From contig NZ_GL877879.1 of assembly GCF_000194155.1 (NCBI RefSeq), forward strand, positions 75,205-139,204: 64,000 bases of DNA, written 5' to 3'. This DNA is from Saccharopolyspora spinosa NRRL 18395. Its GTDB lineage: Bacteria > Actinomycetota > Actinomycetes > Mycobacteriales > Pseudonocardiaceae. Below the pieces are notes generated by a model. That model was not told where the DNA came from. It worked only from the letters and a program-made list of their open reading frames with translations, and made no database searches. A program made the translations under genes and the position numbers. Shown in pieces: positions 20,901 to 29,759 of this stretch (position 1 is its first letter; each line of letters begins with the position of its first letter).

Positions 20901-21206
20901 GCCTCCCGCGACCAATATGTGTCGACGACCGAGGATCCGAATTATCATCACAAGAATCTTCGCTACCGCTACGTGATCGACCCGTCGGTCACTGGAATCT
21001 CCGTGGCGGACACCCTGAAGGCGCAGAATAAGAATTATTGGGTTCCGTGGGAGCGGGAAATCCTTTATCGCTATATCGGGGCCGAGGATATTATTGGGTG
21101 GTACGAGTACAAGGAAGATTCGAATTCTCTGTCCGGGATTTCCCTGGTGAGGTTTGTCCGGAACAAGGGTTATCGCGGAAACAAAGACGCTCCTCCGGTG
21201 GTGTGA
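17958..21206 (+). CDS. polymorphic toxin: WXG100-like N-terminal domain, repeat linker, C-terminal R-S-E ADP-ribosyltransferase
   Basis: ATG 17958 gives 1,082 aa; ATG 17973 is equally possible and no strong ribosome site decides. Residues 1-260 (VPEGVRRLFQVLTGED.., long helices with LVSLPLSAVGGLVSN) match the N-terminal domain of actinobacterial CpnT-like toxins exported by type VII secretion. A Ser/Gly/Pro linker follows, with three near-identical 26-residue repeats (QGSSAESSGVPGLSERVES) around 490-570. The last about 130 residues carry an ADP-ribosyltransferase signature: Arg955 (ASGRAPADV), Ser989-Thr-Thr, and Glu1032-x-Glu1034 (WEREI) with a following IIGWYEY. E-x-E types modify arginine. 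The tip uses many A/T-ending codons, unlike the body. No obvious immunity gene follows. Confidence 0.88.
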   Translation: MFSSIMVPEGVRRLFQVLTGEDMTDADEGVLFAVADALESGAVGVGEVGGFVAELVGKVRTEFSGKAADRFADGLEIFDGLLSSGDGAWWCGVHVVPDLQAQVQMLGEKSSAKWDGKLSEQAAGMGAFSALVSLPLSAVGGLVSNAVTKVLVRGLGDEVDEKILEAAARKAVAEHAELYPVSAMASFADVVAKHLDHYAGMSVRGMWSARFGHGVGEALEDALSELFGEVGYQAATGQEVTWNPYSVTAGFFESVFSGVGRVAGLASRGRLVPDGPSPYLNDTGHSGKGGANGDAADGEESPLLEKGSGSQTGDAFGSPYLGRPSDSSAMSDSSEVSAMSDVDSVFSALGELKGVGAGKAGILGDSDLLAGERGNESVLGEPESIGQNTKPMSRHDGDATAPWIVAGFGQDRPRTPQSADATTTQLFEQDRAATPPAYSPIAGTYQVVNGVSGVDDPSGSGDQAQRVEPGARVQGPSAESSGVPGLSERVESGVRVQGSSAESSGVPGLSERVESGVRVQGSSAESSGVPGLSQRVEPGASAQSPSAETPRAPGLPSDAAQPKATAPAAVADRLGGPESLDSSEFLGGRSKALEDQVLPGAHVESSPAGTSGHVVSTGHADAVVLHEDSHLSDGEPLLPVAESQVSPTSNAGVAGLSGLPPGTVPVPVPAEAASVGVSAALVRSSVGDTATTPVLLVSQADPNSGVVLSRRQASNLAKTLGGDVVALVPGRGERGPRWMWFRADGSRPKPVGEPRRKTASKQTAAQRGDLGALANASTAVPTAETVTSREVPSPETASGVVGDQPRTPATATSEADAARERLVSAADWSESDLRAEIEHAKAVAEPSDVEAAKNIVRYTHDVVNLARENARVPLADVVALVAAQHPDQSLENQTRAGELSHALAERFGTHGNSLRIRAGAGDSKPSGVDLAWVAESDRSSIVEVSRERVYKASGRAPADVTKYGFIGGNDRITTIYDHTYAASRDQYVSTTEDPNYHHKNLRYRYVIDPSVTGISVADTLKAQNKNYWVPWEREILYRYIGAEDIIGWYEYKEDSNSLSGISLVRFVRNKGYRGNKDAPPVV

Positions 21207-21469
21207 GCACTCGGCCCGAAGCACGCTTCGAATCCGGCCAAGCTGGCACCGGCCCTACCACGGGAATCTGCTGGACCGCTCGGTAGCCGGGTGTGTGCCC
21301 AGCTCATCGGCCAGCGGACCGGCAAAAGTGTTGCTCTCGACATTCGACATCGAGGCTTTCGATCCCCCGGCGCAGGCTGTCCACTCGGGCTCGGTACGTC
21401 CAGGGTCGGCGGGAACCGCCGGTACCGGCGGCAACGACCGACAGATCCAGATGTGACGACGCACCTTGG

Positions 21470-21706
21470 GCGCTGAAAGTCCATTGCTCCCAGGGCAGCG
21501 AACATCCCCTGGTGGTCATCCCGCTGACCACCAGGAACCTGCTCTACACCGCGATCACACGCGCCAACCGGCTCGTGGTACTCGTGGGTTCCGAGAAGGC
21601 ATTCGGCCAGGCTGACCGCACCGTCGGTTCCGGGCGCGACGCACGCTGGCATCCCAACGACCGAGACGTGGCTTGGCTTGACCCTACTCGGCATGCGGTA
21701 ACGTGA
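21470..21706 (+). pseudogene. C-terminal remnant of an SF1 (RecD/UvrD-like) helicase
   Basis: In frame with TGA 21704, the sequence HCSQGSEHPLVVIPLTTRNLLYTAITRANRLVVLVGS holds the SQGSE and YTAITRA motifs of RecD-type helicases (motifs V-VI). Nothing upstream preserves the Walker motifs, and 21207-21470 shows no gene. Where the rest went is unknown. Confidence 0.75.
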
Positions 21707-21752
21707 CTGGCGATCAAGAAGTCGCTGCTAGCCGGGGAGGACATGTTCGGCA

Positions 21753-24458
21753 ATGTCCTTAGCCGCCGACTCCGCGCCGCTGCATTGGATGAAGATCACC
21801 GACCCGGATGCGTCGATTCCGGATCATCCGCCAGGAGTCGACGTCCGGGTCATGCTTCCCGATCATGCCGAATTTGCAACGCTTCGGGAAAAGTTGCTCG
21901 CCGACGGTATTCCGGTTCGGACAGCGCGGTACCTCGTCGAACAGGACACCATCAGCACCCTCGCGCACAACGGCCGGTTGGCCGTCACCAGCGGTGAATG
22001 CCACCTGACACGTGCTGTTCCGAGGATTTTCTCGAGCGCGTTCGACCCGGCGGCGTCGACGGCCCGCGATACCTTCGATCTGCTTTGGAACATCCACGCG
22101 CCGATCGATTCCGAGCCGGTCACGTCCAAGCCTGCGAGTGAACTCGTGCCATCGGACTGGCTTGGCTTCCTGCCCCACCGGATGCTCAACCCAGCGCAAG
22201 CCGAGGCAGCGCCGCACATTCTGCACGGCGAGGAGAACGTGGTCGTCGTCGCGCCTACAGGCACCGGAAAGACAGTAATCGGGATGATGGCGGCCCTGCG
22301 CGCGATCAAGGAGAACGGGCGCAAAGCAGCATGGTTGGTGCCGCAACGATCCCTCACCGACGAGCTGAACCAGGAACTCGACGCGTGGCGCCAGGGTGGG
22401 CTGCGGGTGGAGCGGCTCTCCGGCGAGTACAGCGTCGATATCCAACGCGTGCGCGATGCCGACATCTGGGTCGCCACCACTGAGAAGTTCGAAGCGATCT
22501 GCCGCGCCTCGTCGTTCCGGGAAGCGTTGGGGACGGTGGGTTGTCTTATTGTCGACGAGATCCACCTTCTCGGGGATCCGACCCGGGGCTCGGTCCTCGA
22601 AGCTCTGCTCGCCCGAGTCAGAGACGGCGATGCGCGGACGCGGATCGTGGGTTTGTCGGCGACCGTGTCCAACGCGGGACAAATCGCGGACTGGCTGCAC
22701 GCCGAGCTGGTGCGCACGGTGTGGCGGCCAAACCGGTTGACCTGGCAGCTTCCCACCATCTCGGCGCATTCGGACTGGAGTCAGAGCGAGGCCGCCCGCA
22801 CCCGATTGGCCAGTTCCCTGACCGGTCTCATCACTTCGGACGGCGGGAGCGTGCTCGTGTTCTGCGGCAGCAAGCGAGGTGTCCGCCAAACCGCGCTGAT
22901 CATCGCGGGCAGCCGCGGAGCGAACATCGACGGCGTTCACCCGGACGACCTCGACCGGCTCCACACGGCATGCCGGCAGGCGCGGGTCGGCTTGCACTAC
23001 AAGGGTTGGGATCACCGGCAAGACGACGAACGAGCCTTCCGGCAACGCGACCTCGACGTGCTCGTGGCGACCTCGACGGTCGCGGCCGGGGTGAACCTGC
23101 CGGCCCGCGCGGTGGTCGTGCGCGACACACAGGTCGGCTTGAACAACATCGACGTCGCCACCGTGCAGCAGATGTTCGGTCGAGCGGGACGCGTGGGCAC
23201 TGGCGAAAACCAAGGCTGGGCTTTCCTGATCGTCAACGAAACCGAACGGCCGCACTGGCAGGCCCGGCTGAGCCGAGGCCACAAGGTGGACTCGCAGATC
23301 CAGTCAAGCCTTCCCGACCACATCCTCGCCGAAGCGGTGCAACGACGCATCCGCTCGCTCCGGGAGGCCGAGCAGTGGTGGGTGCAGACGCTCGCCCACC
23401 ACCAGGGCAGCCACAGTCTCGCCCCACTCCGACATGCCGTCGACTTCCTGGTGGAAGGCGGCTATCTGAGCGCCACCTGCACTCCCGACGACGACGTCGC
23501 GCTCGCACCAACCGAACTCGGCACGGTCACCGCGCGCATCATGGTGTCGACTACGGTCGGACACGAACTCCGCAAAGCGCTCGCCGGCGAGCCGGTGCCC
23601 GCCGACGCCGAAGATGCCGAGCAAGTTCTCATCGGCGCGTTGTCCACAATTGTTCCGAAAATCGCCCAGGCCTCGATCAGCGAAGACCTGAAAGCCACGG
23701 TCCTGCGACTGCTCGAGTCGAACGGACGCCTCCACGACGCCTTTCGCCCAGACGGAATTGGACAGGGACGTTACGCGCCCGGCGATCTGGCGAAAGCGAC
23801 GCTGCTCACTGCGGCGAACACGCCTTCGGCGTTTCACGCGCGCGCTCGGCAGATCGGCGGCATCCCATACCCGACCATGTACCCGGTGCTCGAAGAAGCA
23901 CCGCGATACCTGCACTGGCTGGGCACACAAGGGTATCTCCGCACCCTCCATCCGTGGTGTGCGATCGTCGCTGCCGATCTGAGCAGGCGCATCCGCTGGC
24001 GGCGCTGCCAACCGCCACGAGGAGCCGGCAGATTGCTGTGGATGTGCGAACAGATCGCAACACCGCTGCACGCCGAAGACGCGGTCCCGAAGCTGTGGGA
24101 AGCCGCCACCGCACGCGGAATCACAAGGCCGGACTGGGAATCCACCAGCCGACCGCAAGGCTGCCGCCTCGAACAGGACGACTACGTTGCGCTGCTGCGC
24201 GAACGCGCTACCGGAGCCGTCCTCTGCTCGGAAAATGGCACGGGCAGAGCGAAAGGCCCCGTCGGATCGATCGCCACCACCTGGGCGGGGACGAAGTGCG
24301 CAACCGCGATGCTGCACACTGGCCAAGCAGTCTTACCCGCTCTGCTGGACACTTCTGAGGAGCACGCTGACATCGCCCTGTTCACACGGCGCGGGGACTA
24401 CTGCGCCACGGGCTGGCTCGCCGCCTACTCGGGTATCAAGCACGGCCCTGATCTGTGA
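21753..24458 (+). CDS. Ski2/Hel308-like superfamily 2 DNA/RNA helicase
   Basis: The protein is 901 aa. Motif I APTGTGKT lies near residue 169, a DEAH-type motif II (DEIHLLGD) near 270, motif III LSATVSN, motif V VATSTVAAGVNLPAR, and motif VI QQMFGRAGRVG. After motif VI come a winged-helix/ratchet-like region and a 250-residue C-terminal part that I do not recognise. The first about 130 residues are a distinct N-terminal domain (DVRVMLPDHAEFATLREKLL). Known roles of this superfamily are stalled-fork repair and RNA surveillance; bacterial stand-alone versions are often poorly understood. The ggggagg site is 12 bp upstream of ATG 21753. It lies beside a toxin and a dead helicase fragment, so a defence role is possible but unproven. 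Confidence 0.9.
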   Translation: MSLAADSAPLHWMKITDPDASIPDHPPGVDVRVMLPDHAEFATLREKLLADGIPVRTARYLVEQDTISTLAHNGRLAVTSGECHLTRAVPRIFSSAFDPAASTARDTFDLLWNIHAPIDSEPVTSKPASELVPSDWLGFLPHRMLNPAQAEAAPHILHGEENVVVVAPTGTGKTVIGMMAALRAIKENGRKAAWLVPQRSLTDELNQELDAWRQGGLRVERLSGEYSVDIQRVRDADIWVATTEKFEAICRASSFREALGTVGCLIVDEIHLLGDPTRGSVLEALLARVRDGDARTRIVGLSATVSNAGQIADWLHAELVRTVWRPNRLTWQLPTISAHSDWSQSEAARTRLASSLTGLITSDGGSVLVFCGSKRGVRQTALIIAGSRGANIDGVHPDDLDRLHTACRQARVGLHYKGWDHRQDDERAFRQRDLDVLVATSTVAAGVNLPARAVVVRDTQVGLNNIDVATVQQMFGRAGRVGTGENQGWAFLIVNETERPHWQARLSRGHKVDSQIQSSLPDHILAEAVQRRIRSLREAEQWWVQTLAHHQGSHSLAPLRHAVDFLVEGGYLSATCTPDDDVALAPTELGTVTARIMVSTTVGHELRKALAGEPVPADAEDAEQVLIGALSTIVPKIAQASISEDLKATVLRLLESNGRLHDAFRPDGIGQGRYAPGDLAKATLLTAANTPSAFHARARQIGGIPYPTMYPVLEEAPRYLHWLGTQGYLRTLHPWCAIVAADLSRRIRWRRCQPPRGAGRLLWMCEQIATPLHAEDAVPKLWEAATARGITRPDWESTSRPQGCRLEQDDYVALLRERATGAVLCSENGTGRAKGPVGSIATTWAGTKCATAMLHTGQAVLPALLDTSEEHADIALFTRRGDYCATGWLAAYSGIKHGPDL

Positions 24459-25234
24459 CCTCGCAGTAGCCCAGCGTTAGGTGTGACCGCGCGGAATCTC
24501 CCGCCACCGACACTGGAGCGAAGGAGCTGCCAGCAAGCGCGGCCGGGCACCTCGCCTCGAATCAAGATCTTGGGTGCGGGAAAGTCCTGACGTACCTCGA
24601 TGCGACCCACAGTATCCGGACATGGCAGCTGCCATGCGATGCGTTTGCCGTCGGGGCTCTCGCGAGGGCCGGTTACGGGCCGTTGGTCGGCCCCCGCAGG
24701 GTCTCCTCCTGCCGGGGGGATGTGCGAAAGGAGGAGACAATCGGACCACACGCGCCACGAGCTGACCGAAGCAATACTGGCCGAGCCGCAGTGCCGGCAG
24801 CAAGAGTTGTCCAGGCAGCATCGTCGGCCATTTAGGGCAGCGACTTGACGGATTCGGTCAAGATCGTCAACGTGTGTGCGACGTTCGGACGGTCCGCACG
24901 CTTTCGATCTTGGGTTTGGCCTCAACCAGTCTCCAAAGATCCACATTGGTCGCCGGCTGCAGTGGCCCAGAGCTGCCGAGGCGCCGCACCCCCAGGTTGG
25001 TGCCGGGGAGGTACTTTCGTGCAGACATGGATGGACAAAAGTACCTCCATGTGCTTCGATGATCACGCTCATACGGATAAGCTTCATGCTCCGTGTGGAG
25101 TAGAGAACCGACCTTAGGAATGTATTTGGAGTCGCACGTATCCACCCTCCGAGCCGCCGCACGTCAAAAGCAGAAACAAGCTCCACCGTCTCATGCGGGA
25201 ACCATCAAGCCATTTAGCAACGGAGTTGGTCGGG
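24459..25234. other. Intergenic, about 0.8 kb, upstream of the KAS operon
   Basis: No convincing gene is present. A minus-strand frame (24425-25186) contains a stretch reading DGKRIAWQLPCPDTVGRIEV with a plausible coding texture but no recognised family, probably a decayed fragment. The region next to 25235 must hold the promoter of the KAS III operon; a gtggagtagaga sequence at 25095-25106 resembles the SARP heptamers but lacks 11-bp spacing. Confidence 0.4.
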
Positions 25235-26257
25235 ATGGCAGTCAGCGCTGTTATCGCGGGGTTGGCTGCCTGGTTGCCTCCCGCGGTTGTCACGAATAAA
25301 GATTTGTGCTCGAGGCTGGACACGTCCGAGGAGTGGATAGAAAGCCGCACGGGCATTATGGAGCGTCGGGTCGTCTCGAACGGTGTGGCGACGGTGGACT
25401 TGGCGGTGGAGGCTGGCGGTCGAGCGCTGAAGGCAGCCGGGGTGCCCGGGGTCGATGCGGTCGTTGTCGCGACGACCTCACCAGATCGGATCTGTCCAGC
25501 TGGAGCGCCGGAGGTGGCGTCGAGGCTCGGGCTGGGCCCCATCGCAGCTTACGACCTGACCTCTGCGTGCAGTGGCTTCGTCTACGGCCTTGCCACGTGC
25601 GCTGGGCTCATTAGCGCCGGGGTCGCCGAAAGTGTGCTTTTCATTGGTGCCGAAGCGTTCTCGACATTCATCGACTCTGAGAATCGCACCACCGCACCGA
25701 TCTTCGGCGATGGAGCCGGGGCGGCGGTCCTGCGTCGCGGAAGCCCAGCGGAGCCGGGCGCGATCGGACCGTTCGACCTGGGAAGCGACGGCGCGCAAGC
25801 GGATCTGCTGGCCATCCAGGGTGGTGGCTCACGGCAGCGGTCACTGACCGGGCTCGGTCACGGCGAGGTACCGACCGAGGACTGGTATCTATCGATGGCC
25901 GGACGGGCGATCTATCAGCAGGCGGTTGCCCGGATGACGGAATCCTCACTTGCCGTGCTCGATCGTGCCGGCTGGTCGGTGACCGACGTGGACCGCTTCG
26001 TCGGACACCAGGCCAACATCCGCATCCTCAGCTCCGTCGCCCAACGGTTGGGTATCGCGTCGGAGAAGGTTCTTATCAACATCGATCGAGTCGGAAACGC
26101 CCTTTCGGCATCCATCCCGCTCGTCCTGGCCAGCGCCGCCGCTGGCGGCGACCTGCGTCCGGGGGACAGGGTGCTGATCACCGCGTTCGGGGCGGGATTG
26201 TCCTGGGGTTCCACAGTCTTGGTGTGGCCGGACATTCCAGTAGACAGTCCACTGTGA
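25235..26257 (+). CDS. 3-oxoacyl-ACP synthase III (KAS III/FabH family)
   Basis: ATG 25235 begins MAVSAVIAGLAAWLPPAVVTN, aligned with FabH starts; the 340-aa length is normal. The catalytic triad is Cys112 (TSACSGFVYG), His258 (GHQANIRI) and Asn288 (VGNALSAS). KAS III enzymes condense an acyl-CoA with malonyl-ACP to start a fatty acid or polyketide chain. Following ACP and KAS II genes make a minimal dedicated elongation set. With a branched-chain 2-oxoacid dehydrogenase encoded 6 kb downstream, an isobutyryl-, isovaleryl- or 2-methylbutyryl-CoA starter is a reasonable inference. It could also be a primary-metabolism paralogue, but the isolated set suggests secondary metabolism. Confidence 0.95.
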   Translation: MAVSAVIAGLAAWLPPAVVTNKDLCSRLDTSEEWIESRTGIMERRVVSNGVATVDLAVEAGGRALKAAGVPGVDAVVVATTSPDRICPAGAPEVASRLGLGPIAAYDLTSACSGFVYGLATCAGLISAGVAESVLFIGAEAFSTFIDSENRTTAPIFGDGAGAAVLRRGSPAEPGAIGPFDLGSDGAQADLLAIQGGGSRQRSLTGLGHGEVPTEDWYLSMAGRAIYQQAVARMTESSLAVLDRAGWSVTDVDRFVGHQANIRILSSVAQRLGIASEKVLINIDRVGNALSASIPLVLASAAAGGDLRPGDRVLITAFGAGLSWGSTVLVWPDIPVDSPL

Positions 26258-26289
26258 GTTTTTCGAATTGAATTCAGAAGGAGACCGTG

Positions 26290-26529
26290 ATGAGCGATTT
26301 GTACACCCAACTCGGCGAATTGCTGACGAGTAAGTTCGATGTCGAGAGCTCGGATCTGAGGACCGACGCGTCGTTCGAAGACCTGGGCCTCGATTCATTG
26401 GCGCAGGTAGAACTGGGTGAATTGCTCGAGCAGCATTTCGGGGTCGAGGTCACCGATGCCGAGATGGAGAATATGGCCACGTTAGCTGACATCCTCGAAG
26501 CATTGGAGAAAAAGGGAGCGACCGTCTGA
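26290..26529 (+). CDS. acyl carrier protein
   Basis: ATG 26290 (79 aa) follows aaggagaccgtg. The phosphopantetheine attachment motif is DLGLDSLAQVEL with Ser36. The protein is acidic and helical, as usual. It lies 32 bp after the KAS III gene and overlaps the KAS II start (TGATG). It should carry the growing chain between the two ketosynthases. Confidence 0.97.
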   Translation: MSDLYTQLGELLTSKFDVESSDLRTDASFEDLGLDSLAQVELGELLEQHFGVEVTDAEMENMATLADILEALEKKGATV

Positions 26530-27749
26530 TGTCCGGATTCGCGGTGGCGGTCACCGGCCTCGGGCTCATCACGCCCGCAGGGATCGGTGTGGAGGAGAAC
26601 TGGAAGCAGGTCGCCGAAGGTTGTCCGACGGCGGCCACCGACCCTGAGCTGGCCGGGCTCCAGGTCGACTTTTCCTGCCGCGTACCGGGTTTCGATCCCG
26701 CCGCGAGTCTCGGTGAGCACAACGCCTGGCGGCTCGACCGTAACCAGCAGTTCGCCCTCGTCGCGGCGCGCGAAGCCGTTCGTGATGCGAAACTGACCGA
26801 GGACGACTGGGATGTCACCAGAGTGGGCGTTGTTCTCGGTTCCGCCGCCGGTGGAACTTCGACGATGGAAACGCAGCAGTCCAAGTTGCTGAATAACGGC
26901 GCGGCCAAAGTTTCGGCGCTGACCCTTCCGATGGGCCTGTTGAACATGGCGGCCGGTCAACTAGCGATCGAGCTCGGGGTACGGGGGCCGAATCTCACGA
27001 TCTGCACCGCCTGCGCCTCAGGCACGAGCGCGATCGGCGTGGCACGGGACCTGATTCGCTCCGGCTCGGCCGATATCGTCATTGCCGGGGCGACAGAAGC
27101 GGCGGTGACACCGCTGTTCGTCGCCGCATTCAGCCGGATGCGAGCACTTTCCAGGAACACCGACGATCCACGCGCCGCGTCCCGGCCTTTCGATGCGGCG
27201 CGGGACGGCTTCGTCATAGCCGAGGGCGGCGCGGTCCTGATTCTGGAAAGCGAGCGCCATGCGTTGGCCAGAGGAGCTCGGGTGCGTGGGCGGGTCATCG
27301 GTTACGGCGCGTCCGCCGACGGCCACCACGTTACGGCGCCCGACCCGGAGGGCAACGGGGCCGAGCAGGCAATCCGTGGTGCGTTGACCGACGCTGGTCT
27401 CACAGCGCGCGAGGTCCAGCACGTCAACGCCCACGGCACCGCCACGCCCCTCAATGATGTCATCGAAGCCGCCACCATCCGGCGGGTGTTCGGTGAGCAC
27501 GTCGCCGTCAGCTCAACCAAGGGCGTGACCGGGCACGCGCTCGGTGCCGCCGGGGCGATCGAAGCGGCATACGGGATCCTTTCCCTCCAACACGGGCACA
27601 TCCCTCCCACGGCCAACCTGGAAAGCCCGGATCCGCAGATCGAAGTCGACCTTGTATCCAAGACGGCACGTCCTTGCGCGCTCGAGGTTGTACTGAGCAA
27701 CTCCTTCGGCTTCGGTGGCCAGAACGCCGTGCTCGCCCTCGCAGCCTAG
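26529..27749 (+). CDS. 3-oxoacyl-ACP synthase II (KAS II/FabF family)
   Basis: ATG 26529 overlaps the ACP stop. The protein is 406 aa with the Cys-His-His triad: Cys162 (TACASGTSAI), His302 (NAHGTATPLND) and His336 (GVTGHALGAAG), and the C-terminal NSFGFGGQNAVL. It elongates acyl-ACP with malonyl-ACP. No chain-length-factor partner lies beside it, and no ketoreductase, dehydratase or enoyl reductase, so reduction would need primary fatty-acid enzymes or would not occur. It is the last gene of the three-gene operon. Confidence 0.96.
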   Translation: MSGFAVAVTGLGLITPAGIGVEENWKQVAEGCPTAATDPELAGLQVDFSCRVPGFDPAASLGEHNAWRLDRNQQFALVAAREAVRDAKLTEDDWDVTRVGVVLGSAAGGTSTMETQQSKLLNNGAAKVSALTLPMGLLNMAAGQLAIELGVRGPNLTICTACASGTSAIGVARDLIRSGSADIVIAGATEAAVTPLFVAAFSRMRALSRNTDDPRAASRPFDAARDGFVIAEGGAVLILESERHALARGARVRGRVIGYGASADGHHVTAPDPEGNGAEQAIRGALTDAGLTAREVQHVNAHGTATPLNDVIEAATIRRVFGEHVAVSSTKGVTGHALGAAGAIEAAYGILSLQHGHIPPTANLESPDPQIEVDLVSKTARPCALEVVLSNSFGFGGQNAVLALAA

Positions 27750-27935
27750 TAGCCGACCAGCTCGCTCCTCCGGCGCGTGAAAGGTAAAGAAGATGAGAAG
27801 CGTTGCAACACAACACGACTGGCACTGAAGGAATTCCTGACCGCCGTGGACAACGCGGAAACCGGAGACGGCCGCCCCGCCCTGCGGTTGCTGGCATGCC
27901 GTTGACCCTCCCCACATGATTGCACCGGTCAGAAG

Positions 27936-27980
27936 TCGTGAGTGTGTTGAGGCGTCGTAGCACCTCAACGGGACTCACGA
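27936..27980. repeat. Imperfect inverted repeat
   Basis: tcgtgagtgtgttgagg (27936-27952) pairs with cctcaacgggactcacga (27963-27980): outer 8-bp and inner 6-bp stems with a small internal loop. It lies 190 bp after the KAS II stop. It may be a terminator or a mobile-element end; no T run follows. Confidence 0.45.
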
Positions 27981-28090
27981 GCCACTGACCCGCAGGAACC
28001 CGAGAGCCTCGAAAGGCCGTCTGAGACCGACTCCCGGAGGATCCGATGACCGCAGTGGCCAGCCGGCCGGAGAGCGACCAGGAAGCCCAC

Positions 28091-28183
28091 GCCGCCGGTA
28101 TCGAAACCGTCCACCACCTGGCCAACCTGCCACGCTACCCGAAACTACCTAAACCGGACAGGTCAACCTTGCGCACTCCCTGG
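28091..28183. repeat. Dispersed repeat, copy at 28.1 kb
   Basis: gccgccggtatcgaaac..gtccaccacctggccaacctg and ctaaaccgga.aggtcaacctt recur in the same order and orientation at 44471-44590, where a 20-bp inner unit is tandemly duplicated. The two copies bracket 16 kb that contains most of the biosynthetic and isoprenoid genes. Confidence 0.8.
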
Positions 28184-28468
28184 CCCCGCCGGATGTCGCG
28201 CTGGCGCTGAGCGCGGAGCCGGGCGAGAGCGTGCTCGCGTACCACGCGAGAGCCTGGACCGTGCCGGCTGCCGTCCACAGGGTTGCAGCCCGGTCGGATC
28301 CGCCAGCTGGTGCGGGGGTGGCGGGGGCGGTGCCGTCCGTCGCCGGACCGGGTGCCCCGGGCGCGTCGTCGGATCGCCACGGGCGCGGCGTCGTGACGGG
28401 TGGGTTTGCGATTGTTACGGCTGTTCACGCCGCTGCGGCAGACCATCGAGTGCTGAGCATCGGTTCGC

Positions 28469-28663
28469 GTGGGCGATGACGTGGCGGCGGTGGCCGCGGC
28501 GATTCGGGCGGCGATGGCGCCGCACACCGACTTCCGGGGCACGCACGAGAGCGGGCTGGCGAAGATGATCGCCATCGGCCTCGGCAAGCACCGCGACGCG
28601 ACGACCCTGCACACCCTCGGCTTCGGAGTGTTCGGCGTCGCTGGCCTCCTGGCCGGGCCATGA
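28469..28663 (+). pseudogene. LarA/DUF2088-like fragment
   Basis: A 64-residue stretch, MAPHTDFRGTHESGLAKMIAIGLGKHRDA..LHTLGFG, resembles the conserved core of lactate racemase-like (LarA/DUF2088) proteins (typically KPHTDF.GP.ESGL.KM..IGLGKH). The rest of a roughly 400-aa protein is missing on both sides. Fragment only; the family call rests on memory of the motif. Confidence 0.5.
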
Positions 28664-29759
28664 GGCATGCCCGTGACCGGCCCAGAGCGCTGAGCAAAAT
28701 GGTCGCGGCTGCTGCCTCTGGTGAACGTGATCCGGGATGAGCGAATTGGTTCCAACGCGGCTGGGCCGGCATTTTCGGGATGGCAACTCCGCGCATATTC
28801 GAGAAGATCATGCACCATGTGTGGACGTGGGTGGCGTTGCTGATCGTCAAACGCCACAAGCGATCCTGTGCGTAATGGGTGGTCCGTGCTCGCCTACCAC
28901 TTCTCCGAACACTTCGGACAGTCAGGAACGACAGCAGCTGCCAGGCCGGTGCCCCGCAGGTCATCGTTACCCGAGTCACGGATGATCTGGAGGTTGGAGG
29001 TTCCTGCATGAGAAGCTGCCGTGAAGCCTGGCTGAGGGTAGCACTCTGCTGCAAATGGTCGGGATGGGCTCGGGACGGCGAACCTGGTCGCGCTCACAGC
29101 TTTGAAGCACCGCGAGCAGGCAGGCCGTCCGACGGGGCATTGTCGCGTGGCCCGCAAACCGCCAAGACCACCTGGGCAGGTATTTCAGAAGTTGCGCTCG
29201 ATTTTCGCAGGGAGCCTGCTGGGAGTATCGGCTTGTGATGCACTGAACCTGCTCTGACCGCCGTTTGGGGCACCTTCGGTGGTACTTCCGCCTGGGCGTT
29301 ACCTCTTGAGTGAACTGCGGCCGCGTAGACCGTGCGTCGCTCGCCGTTCAAACGTCTCACCACAGAATTGCTGGTCGGACGCCCATTTGATCGATCCGGG
29401 TGTATTGACCGCAGCTCCCCGCGCTGGGCTGTCTCAGCCGTTAGCGTGCACGAAATCTGAGCGCGGTCGGCTGCCCAGTCAGGCAGCCGTTACTGGATTT
29501 ACGGGCAGAGACGGCGGCGATCAGTTCCCGGACCGCTGACAATGGGCGGCGGTTCGGGCATCCTCCTTCGCGAGGAACCTCACAAGGGAAAACCCTCACA
29601 GCCGGAAGGGACAGTGTCAACCTCTCGCACCTTCCCATCTCACTAGGCATGCAGCCAGCGCTGACCGTGCCTTAGTTTCTGAACTTTGGTCGACGCCTCC
29701 AGCTGGAAGGCGGCGACGGATTTAGCCTGCATCGGGCGATACGGAGACGAGCCTTGGCC
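28664..29759. other. Intergenic, about 1.1 kb, before the PanC-HMGR operon
   Basis: No gene is supported. A short stretch near 28780-28860 (ATPRIFEKIMHHVWTWVALLIVKRHKRS in frame) has the look of a group II intron maturase end, but is too short to call. Base composition drops toward 29650-29750, where the operon promoter is expected. Confidence 0.4.

Noticed and set aside
22541-24358. 605-aa frame overlapping the helicase
   Set aside because: Arginine-rich shadow of the helicase gene in another frame; the helicase frame has clear motifs.
25095-25106. SARP site upstream of the KAS III operon
   Set aside because: gtggagt and gtagaga occur but 5 bp apart and overlapping, not at 11-bp steps.
24425-25186. 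253-aa minus-strand frame as a gene
   Set aside because: No ribosome site, no recognised family, and the texture changes along it; at best a decayed fragment.
28231-28479. 82-aa Ala/Gly-rich frame
   Set aside because: Likely noise from GC-rich sequence next to the LarA-like fragment.
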